From: Campylobacter jejuni
GTDB taxonomy: Bacteria; Campylobacterota; Campylobacteria; Campylobacterales; Campylobacteraceae
DNA length: 51,945 bases
NCBI RefSeq assembly: GCF_002179635.1
Contig: NZ_NFOE01000052.1
Location: forward strand, 1-51,945
Reading direction: 5' to 3'
Shown in pieces: positions 46,963 through 51,945 of the stretch. Position numbers and translations under genes: made by a program. Below the pieces are notes generated by a model. It did not search any database. It saw nothing but the letters and a program-made list of their open reading frames with translations, and had not been told where the DNA came from. Numbering within the stretch: position 1 is the stretch's first letter; every line of letters begins with the position of its first letter.

Positions 46963-47937
46963 CTAAAAATACATATAATAAGAATTAAATTCTTTTAATA
47001 TGTCTTCTTTATTAAAACCAATTGATAACAATAAAGTTAGAAATATTCTAGCTTTCATACAGTCAAAAAAACCACCCATAATAAAACCATTTTTTTGCAA
47101 ATCAATTTCACTACCCTTATATGAGTATGTATTATAAGCAGTAGGACCGCTTCCTGTTCTAGTTGTAACAATGCATGGTATATTTAAATTTAATGATTTT
47201 ACTTTTTCAATAAAGTCAAATGAAACATGTCCCGCACCAAAGCCATTTATTATCAAGCCATGAAAACCAGATAAATTATCTAGAAAATAATCATCCCCAG
47301 ATAAACAAGTAGGTATAATAGCAATTTTTTTATCCATTTTGTTTGGAATTTTATAAATTTTATATCTATATATTGGTGCAATATATTTTACTTGTTTTTC
47401 ATATATGTATCCAATATTACCCCCATTGATGGATTTAAAAGTTTCAAGAGAAAAAGAGTTACTTTTATGTAAAAATCTTGGCAAATATATCACATGATTA
47501 AACACAACTAAAACACCTCTTTTTCTAGATAAGTTACTACTTGCAACAAGAATTGATTGGTATAAATTACTAGACCCATCACTCCCAATCTCACTTGGAT
47601 TCTTCATAGCTCCAGTTACAACTATAGGAACTTCTTCATCCCACAATAAGCTTAATAAAAATGCACTTTCCTCTAATGTATCAGTGCCTTGTGTAATTAC
47701 TATCCCATCTGAGCGATTCTTAACTTCATCTTTTGCTATTCTAATAATCTCTAAAACATTCTCAAATTTTAAAGATGGACTCGGAATGGATAATATGCTT
47801 TTTGTTTCTATACTTATATTATCCGTCATACCAATACCATCAACTAAGGCTTTTGCATTTAATTTAGGACTAACACCTCCTGATTCATCTTTCAACATAC
47901 AAATAGTACCACCAATACTTAAAACACTAATTTTCAT
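46963..47937 (-). CDS. L-asparaginase family protein (cytoplasmic)
   Basis: The 324-residue enzyme has the two threonine motifs of bacterial asparaginases, VLSIGGTICMLKDESGGVSP near the start and DGIVITQGTDTLEESAFLLSLL near 80-101. It continues with PIVVTGAMKNPSEIGSDGSSNLYQSI and the carboxy-terminal GFGAGHVSF. There is no signal peptide, so it acts in the cytoplasm, unlike the secreted C. jejuni enzyme. The ATG at 47937 follows AAAGGAGGGG; a TTG one codon earlier is less likely. First gene of a two-gene operon with the permease. Confidence 0.88.
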   Translation of the reverse strand: MKISVLSIGGTICMLKDESGGVSPKLNAKALVDGIGMTDNISIETKSILSIPSPSLKFENVLEIIRIAKDEVKNRSDGIVITQGTDTLEESAFLLSLLWDEEVPIVVTGAMKNPSEIGSDGSSNLYQSILVASSNLSRKRGVLVVFNHVIYLPRFLHKSNSFSLETFKSINGGNIGYIYEKQVKYIAPIYRYKIYKIPNKMDKKIAIIPTCLSGDDYFLDNLSGFHGLIINGFGAGHVSFDFIEKVKSLNLNIPCIVTTRTGSGPTAYNTYSYKGSEIDLQKNGFIMGGFFDCMKARIFLTLLLSIGFNKEDILKEFNSYYMYF

Positions 47938-47975
47938 CAACCCCTCCTTTTTTAAAGTAAGCTAAATGTAAATCA

Positions 47976-47981
47976 ATTATA
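47976..47981 (-). promoter_or_regulatory. -10 box (TATAAT) of the asparaginase operon
   Basis: TATAAT on the minus strand lies within CAATTGTATAATTG (47987-47974), whose ends CAATT/AATTG form a small palindrome that could bind a repressor. Expected start near 47969. Confidence 0.55.
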
Positions 47982-48012
47982 CAATTGACTTAAAATTAAC
48001 TTATTCTCATTA

Positions 48013-48213
48013 TTATTTCAAAATATCAGGAAGCTCATTAATAATATTGAGTTCTAAAAGTTTCTTATAAACAGCTTTGGTATTTGCTTTAGCTGTATAT
48101 TTTTCAGAATAATAACCATTAACAACTCTAAAAAGACTCATGTAGTCTAAATCATATTTTTGAGCAAACTTTTTAAGATTAATATTATTATCTTCAAAAT
48201 ATTTTTTTAACAA
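48013..48213 (-). CDS. Small HTH DNA-binding protein (Cro/Ner-like)
   Basis: The 66-residue protein has a helix-turn-helix layout (LKKFAQKYDLDYMSLFRVVNGYYSEKY) resembling phage DNA-binding proteins. The TTG start is chosen because AAAGGAT lies five bases upstream. It is divergent from the repressor gene at 48357, where an early-lytic Cro/Ner regulator would lie, but no transposase follows; host genes begin 76 bases beyond its end. This supports a deleted prophage. Confidence 0.65.
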   Translation of the reverse strand: MLKKYFEDNNINLKKFAQKYDLDYMSLFRVVNGYYSEKYTAKANTKAVYKKLLELNIINELPDILK

Positions 48214-48291
48214 TTACTATCCTTTCATTTTGTAATTTTTATTTCAAATTGATTTTTTTAAGATACAATTTAGAAATATATTTTATACATT

Positions 48292-48342
48292 ATATAGTTA
48301 TTTTATTTATATGTCAATAATTTATAAATAAAATAACTATAT
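48292..48342. repeat. 20-bp perfect inverted repeat in the repressor control region
   Basis: ATATAGTTATTTTATTTATA (48292-48311) and its exact reverse complement (48323-48342) are separated by 11 bases and end 14 bases before the repressor ATG. The left arm overlaps a TATAAT (48294-48289) of the minus-strand HTH gene. A pair of operator half sites, or an RNA hairpin in the repressor leader, would both fit. Such length is unlikely by chance even in A/T-rich DNA. Confidence 0.85.
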
Positions 48343-48356
48343 TTAGAAAGCGGTGA

Positions 48357-49001
48357 ATGGAAAATTTTAAAACATTAGTAGAAGAAATGAAGCTTTATTT
48401 TAATGTTACTAGTTTAGAAATGGTAGCTGAGAAATTAGGTCTTAAAAAATCTACTGCAATAGGCTGGAGACAACGAAAAAGGATATCTTCACATGCTATA
48501 TTAAAATTTAATCAACTAAAATATAAACAAAATAACTATATAAATTCAGTTGATAAGAATTTACAACAAACTGAAAAAATAAACAATAAAGATACAATAT
48601 TGATTCCATTTTATAAAAACTATTATCTTTCATCGGATTTTATTAGTAATAGCAACATCATTACACAAACCATACCTTTTAATAAAAATGAATTAAATAA
48701 CATGTTTAATTTACAAGAATTTTTAAAGATAGGTATTGTCTCTATGATAGGGAATAGCATGGAGCCCACGATAAAAGAAGGAGAAATGATTGTATTTCAA
48801 AAAGATAACTCGAGTATAGAAGGTGGTATATATATTGTTGAATATCAAAAAGAAATTTTAATTAAAAGATTAAAAAAAAGACCCTTATGTTTGATTAGCG
48901 ATAACAAAGAATATCCTAATATCAACATTAAAAAATCTAACGAATTAAAAATCATAGGAAGAATTATTGGAGCATATAAAATTAATTATAAAAAATTATA
49001 A
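48357..49001 (+). CDS. Phage CI/LexA-type repressor with S24 peptidase domain
   Basis: The 214-residue protein has an amino-terminal CI-repressor helix-turn-helix (NVTSLEMVAEKLGLKKSTAIGWRQRKRISSHAILKF, about 16-51) and a carboxy-terminal S24 peptidase-like domain with Ser134 (SMIGNSMEPTIKEGEMIVF) and Lys170 (ILIKRL). This is the arrangement of temperate-phage repressors cut after DNA damage by RecA-stimulated self-cleavage. A cleavage dipeptide (Ala-Gly or Cys-Gly) is not obvious, so cleavage is uncertain. A plus-strand TACAAT occurs at 48264-48269. Confidence 0.85.
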   Translation: MENFKTLVEEMKLYFNVTSLEMVAEKLGLKKSTAIGWRQRKRISSHAILKFNQLKYKQNNYINSVDKNLQQTEKINNKDTILIPFYKNYYLSSDFISNSNIITQTIPFNKNELNNMFNLQEFLKIGIVSMIGNSMEPTIKEGEMIVFQKDNSSIEGGIYIVEYQKEILIKRLKKRPLCLISDNKEYPNINIKKSNELKIIGRIIGAYKINYKKL

Positions 49002-49058
49002 ATAAAATTTTATTTATATTATTACTCTCATCAAAATTTACAATACTCCTAATATCAG

Positions 49059-49361
49059 CTATAGTATATTTAAAGTTAATAGCTTCCCTAAACCTTTACC
49101 AATAATTCCACCTCTAATGACATTACCTAGACTTAAAAACTCATCTTGCAAACCTTTTCTTTGAGCTTTTAATTCCGCTCTTAAATTGGTATTGAGTTTA
49201 AGAGTGTTTAATTCTTTTTGTAATCCACTAATACAGAGTTTAGTTTTTGCTGCTATTTTTTCTAAATTACTAAAATCTTTAACCACCTTACCAACAGCAC
49301 TTGCATTTTTAATTGCTAAACCTAAAACAACACCAATTCCAATACTTCCAGCATTTTCCAC
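49059..49361 (-). pseudogene. Amino-terminal stump of a phage tail tape measure protein
   Basis: The frame encodes GSIGIGVVLGLAIKNASAVGKVV at the start, then a helical region with LQKELNTLKLNTNLRAELKAQRKGLQDEF. This matches the opening of tape measure proteins in Mu-like Campylobacter prophages (Gly-rich start, then helical repeats) but stops after about 100 residues, where intact proteins run to several hundred. GTG 49361 has AAAAAGGG six bases upstream; TTG 49367 is an alternative. Confidence 0.7.
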
Positions 49362-49402
49362 ATTCAACCCTTTTTAAGTGTTTGTATTTTAAAATCTTTG
49401 CT

Positions 49403-49708
49403 ATGAAAATTTTAAAATTTATTAATGATGATACAATTTCGCACATTGCTTTATTACTAACAACACTTATACCTGCTTTTTTAATAAGTTATCAAAGTGC
49501 AAATGATGGTTTTTTCAATACAATAGCTATTTTTATCTTTTCTTATTTTATAGGCATTATCATAACTGCTATTTTAATGATGATTGTGCCACCTATTGCC
49601 TTATTGCTTATTTTACCCACTTGGCTAATTGTAATAAGTTTAGATTTTATTCTTTTTGTTATTTTAAAGATTTATTCTTTTAAAAATAAAACAATTAAAA
49701 ACTCTTAG
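49403..49708 (+). CDS. Small three-segment membrane protein inside the prophage remnant
   Basis: The 101-residue protein has hydrophobic segments near 13-31, 41-66 and 68-92 and a basic tail (KNKTIKNS). I start at ATG 49403, the first codon giving a normal amino end; an ATG 30 codons earlier begins in the tape measure gene. It is opposite in strand to the tape measure stump and to the tail-region pseudogene on either side, so it is not part of the late operon. Such genes are often lysogenic-conversion or superinfection-exclusion functions, but nothing here proves it. Confidence 0.6.
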   Translation: MKILKFINDDTISHIALLLTTLIPAFLISYQSANDGFFNTIAIFIFSYFIGIIITAILMMIVPPIALLLILPTWLIVISLDFILFVILKIYSFKNKTIKNS

Positions 49709-49867
49709 TTTTTAACAACTCTTTTGCTATTTCTAAAGCTTTTTCAAATTCTTCCAAATCTAAATCTAACACCTCATTTAAACCCCAATTTAAACTATGG
49801 CTTATAAGAGCTACAGCTTCTAGGCTATAACTCCTGCTTCTTGCAAAAAATCTTTAAGAGCGTTTTC
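49695..49867 (-). pseudogene. Frameshifted phage tail-region protein
   Basis: Minus strand: frame 1 gives ENALKDFLQEAG, then a shift; the continuing frame gives SYSLEAVALISHSLNWGLNEVLDL, EEFEKALEIAKELLKTKSF and a stop. The residues on both sides fit one continuous protein, so a single frameshift near 49825-49835 broke it. It lies directly upstream of the tape measure stump, where a tail assembly chaperone is expected, but I cannot name it. The last bases overlap the plus-strand membrane gene. Confidence 0.6.
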
Positions 49868-50361
49868 TTATTTTATTTATAAATGCAACTATCGTATAAA
49901 TACTTATTCCATTTCTTTATTCGCTTTTATTGGTAGTATTTTAATTTTTCGCTCAAATATTTTCTTATATTTTAATTACTTACATACAAATATCAAATTA
50001 TTGTAATAAAATACAAAAATATAAAATAAATCACAAAATAAAGAATGAGCTATCACTTAGAAAAGTAGATAAAAACAGAAAAGATCTTAAAACTTGAAAA
50101 ATAATAGAGTAGTGTGAAAACTTACACCCTAATACAATGTATCCTAGAATTGATTATCACACTCTCAGTTACTACATTATAACCATCAATTTTATCTAAT
50201 TAAAATAATTCTAGCTTTACTAAACCAAAAAGAAGTTTAAATGGCCTTAGTCTTGGTAGAATTTGAATTTAAAGTTTTAAATTTTGATAATTTAGAAAGA
50301 AGTTGCGATTGCAAAATTACTAATTAAATAGAATTAATAACCATAGTGCTTTATTTATAAG
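49868..50361. other. Decayed DNA with short phage-like frames
   Basis: No intact gene. Visible remnants: a minus-strand frame LDKIDGYNVVTESVIINSRIHCIRV near 50125-50202, and a plus-strand frame MALVLVEFEFKVLNFDNLE at 50241-50327. Both are short and may be chance. No tRNA, IS end or terminator is evident. Confidence 0.4.
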
Positions 50362-50547
50362 TTCTAAGAAAAATAAGAAATACAAGGTAAAACCCTACTT
50401 TAATTACAAAAAATTATAGAGGAGGCTAAGAGTTTATATAAGCCTGATTTAGAGCAATTATTATCTAGAGTTTGGCTTAAGAATGCAAAATTAATAGCTG
50501 ATAAATTAACAGAAGAAAACGAATTTTTTAAAAAACAAACCGATCAA
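50362..50547 (+). pseudogene. Carboxy-terminal remnant of an unknown protein, in frame with the nuclease gene
   Basis: The frame reads KNQGKTLL-type start with a TAA at 50401, then LQKIIEEAKSLYKPDLEQLL, SRVWLKNAKLIADKLTEE, NEFFKKQTDQ and directly into the ATG at 50548. The strong coding appearance with a stop inside and no start codon suggests the tail of a decayed gene fused to the next one. Resemblance to phage antirepressor carboxy ends is only a guess. A GAGGAGG stands at 50419-50425 but no start codon follows in a proper place. Confidence 0.45.
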
Positions 50548-51426
50548 ATGATACAAGAAAAAATAAAAGAAGCGTATCAAATTTTATCATTACCACTAAC
50601 TATTAAGCAATATAATATTAATAGAAAAAATGCATCATATTTTAGCAATTCATTAATAGGATTAATTTCAGATAATTCTTATAATACGCTTGAGAATTTA
50701 GATCTTGTTTTTAATTTAGAAAAAGAAGAGCACGAAGTTTTTAATTATATAAGAGAAAATGTTGATTTTTTAAATCTAATAAAAAAATATTATACTTATA
50801 TATCAAGACTTGATTTTTTGCAACATTTTGAAAATTTGGTATTCAATGAAGGAAAGACAGAAACAAAAGAAAGAACAGAGTTGCATAAAATTGTAGAAAA
50901 TAATTTATGGTTATTTGATGAAGAATATTTAAATATTGATTTTTTTAGCGATCAATCATTAAAAGGAATTTTTACTGAAATAAAATTGCCAATAAATACA
51001 GATGATGAAAAAGAGTTAAATAAAATTTCGGATATTTTCATACCTCGCGCTAAAGATAATGAGTTTATACTTATTGAATTAAAATCGCCAAAAACAAAAA
51101 TTACTTTATCAACACTTCATGATGTGTTTAATAAATATATTATTAAAATTCTTAATTCACTATCAAAGCAAAAAAGTAATATTAAATACATAAGAGCCAT
51201 ATGCATTTCATCAGAAAAGCAAGAGTATCTAGGAAAGATGGATGACAGTAATTATATCGTAGAGGCAATGACTTGGAAAGAAATAATCAGTACAAGAAAA
51301 AAAGAACTAGAATATCGTATAAAAGATATTAAAGGTTGTTTATTTTTGTCAAAATATCAAAATATTTACGATTTTAAAGAAAAGGAAATAAATAAAGAAA
51401 GAGTTGATAATTTAAAAAGAATATAA
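50548..51426 (+). CDS. PD-(D/E)XK nuclease-domain protein, Shedu/DUF4263-like
   Basis: The 292-residue product has a helical amino part (1-100) and a carboxy domain with a nuclease-like layout: RTELHKIVENNLWLFDEEYLN (Glu111/Glu117), Asp162 in ISDIFIP, and Glu177-x-Lys179 in LIELKSPKT, then a long helical end. This motif order and the ENNLW-F ... D ... ELK spacing are seen in Shedu (DUF4263) antiphage proteins and in carboxy ends of some GHKL ATPase proteins. No ribosome binding site precedes the ATG, and the frame is open 48 codons further upstream, so it may be a 5'-truncated gene or a fusion. Confidence 0.6.
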   Translation: MIQEKIKEAYQILSLPLTIKQYNINRKNASYFSNSLIGLISDNSYNTLENLDLVFNLEKEEHEVFNYIRENVDFLNLIKKYYTYISRLDFLQHFENLVFNEGKTETKERTELHKIVENNLWLFDEEYLNIDFFSDQSLKGIFTEIKLPINTDDEKELNKISDIFIPRAKDNEFILIELKSPKTKITLSTLHDVFNKYIIKILNSLSKQKSNIKYIRAICISSEKQEYLGKMDDSNYIVEAMTWKEIISTRKKELEYRIKDIKGCLFLSKYQNIYDFKEKEINKERVDNLKRI

Positions 51427-51945
51427 AAGTTTAAATATTTATCTAAGAAAAATATTAAGATGTAAATAAAATGTATTTATATATTTTACACATAAAAAAT
51501 AGTTTTCTACAATCTTTATAAAAATTATTATATAGTTTTTACTTTAGAAATCAAAGTGGAAAAACGAGACTTTGATTTGAAAAGCGGTTTTAATAATCCT
51601 AACCCAATTAAAAAATTAAAACCAAATTTAGAAACTATACTAAAAAAATAAAAAACCTAATTTATCAGATTAATAAAAAAGAAAAACATAAGCAATAAAA
51701 ACTAAAAAAACCAAATTTATCAAACTCACCATAAACATTTTAAAGTTAAAACAACTAAATTCCCAAACAACCAATCCATCAAATAATCCATTAGAACAAT
51801 TCAATAACCAATAACATAGATATAAAACTATAAAAATATAGAAATAAAATATAAATCACCCAACCACCAAAAAACCAAAAGCTAAATCATTAAAACTCAT
51901 AAAAATTAAAAAAACATAATCTAAAATGATAGAAATTTAAAAATA
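51427..51945. other. A/T-rich non-coding end with strong strand asymmetry
   Basis: No confident gene. A GTG frame at 51556-51651 reads VEKRDFDLKSGFNNPNPIKKLKPNLETILKK, of unknown meaning. From about 51652 onward the plus strand is nearly free of G (about ten in 290 bases) but has many C. This makes the minus strand T- and G-rich with few stops, leaving a hydrophobic frame from ATG 51900 with one TGA (51858-51856), probably fortuitous. Confidence 0.4.

Noticed and set aside
726..48000. Many short frames antisense to the core genes
   Set aside because: They follow the reading of the large genes in other frames, lack ribosome binding sites and have no recognisable domains, so they are treated as by-products of low stop density.
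49313..49402. Longer start for the small membrane protein, 30 codons upstream of ATG 49403
   Set aside because: The extra residues lie within the tape measure frame on the other strand, have no ribosome binding site and would put a Cys/His-rich tail before the first membrane segment.
50059..50120. GTGT...ACAC near-palindrome as an operator or attachment site
   Set aside because: The inner bases do not pair and nothing nearby gives it a role; it is expected by chance in decayed A/T-rich DNA.
51668..51900. 75-codon hydrophobic minus-strand frame with one TGA
   Set aside because: The plus strand is almost G-free and A-rich, so A is scarce on the minus strand and stops are rare by composition alone. 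No ribosome binding site precedes the ATG. I keep only the composition as a finding.
1..51945. CRISPR arrays, insertion sequences and phase-variable G-tracts
   Set aside because: No repeat-spacer pattern, no transposase frame and no run of seven or more G was seen on either strand. The only exact long repeats noted are the tRNA-Lys copies and the hairpins listed.

Overview
The window is a piece of a low-GC Campylobacter chromosome, most likely from the C. lari group. This is inferred from protein-level resemblance and remembered gene order: 6S RNA-purD-lptD-pnp, racRS-recR beside dnaJ, fur-lysS-glyA-aroE, mqo-pyk, the gmhA-hldE-hldD-gmhB heptose cluster and rho-dnaX are all familiar Campylobacter blocks. 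No 16S gene is present to confirm the species. Coding density is very high. Operons are packed with start/stop overlaps, the -10 boxes are TATAAT/TACAAT-like, and TonB-type genes carry AT-rich Fur boxes.

Layout. 1-725: a broken gene at the left edge, then five tRNA genes (Lys-Val-Asp-Lys-Glu in transcription order, minus strand) behind a near-consensus promoter. 0.7-7.6 kb: a minus-strand run of 6S RNA, purD, an RDD membrane protein, lptD, a phosphoribosyltransferase-like protein and pnp. 7.6-12.8 kb: a large coiled-coil protein, a lipid N-methyltransferase-like protein, guaA, a NhaD sodium/proton antiporter and a small LptM-type lipoprotein. 12.8-20.5 kb: a DUF721/DciA-like gene, uvrC, a membrane protein, recR, the RacRS two-component system, dnaJ and aroE. 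20.5-26 kb: one long minus-strand series gatC-cvpA-fur-lysS-glyA-DUF1882-SPOR-aroE. 26-31.5 kb: plus-strand envelope genes, coaX, mqo and pyk. 31.5-35 kb: ADP-heptose synthesis for lipooligosaccharide. 35-41 kb: cytochrome c553, ccoS-ccoI for cbb3 oxidase assembly, rho and dnaX. 41-44.6 kb: a Fur-controlled TonB-dependent receptor divergent from exbB-exbD-tonB. 44.6-48 kb: a DUF411 metal protein, an unknown gene behind a sigma-54-type promoter, and an asparaginase-permease operon.

48-51.9 kb is accessory DNA: a decayed prophage that looks Mu-like. It keeps a divergent repressor and small HTH gene around a striking 20-bp inverted repeat, the amino-terminal stump of a tape measure protein, a frameshifted tail-region protein, and a small membrane protein in opposite orientation. 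Next comes a protein with a Shedu/DUF4263-like PD-(D/E)XK nuclease domain joined in frame to the tail of another broken gene. The window ends in a strand-asymmetric, G-poor non-coding stretch.

The items I rate most worth a second look are the nuclease-domain protein and its phage setting, the repressor-region inverted repeat, the small membrane gene inside the prophage, the sigma-54 promoter in front of an unknown gene, two apparently leaderless genes (gmhB and the DUF721-like gene), the 6S RNA reading, and the unusual tRNA-Glu anticodon arm.
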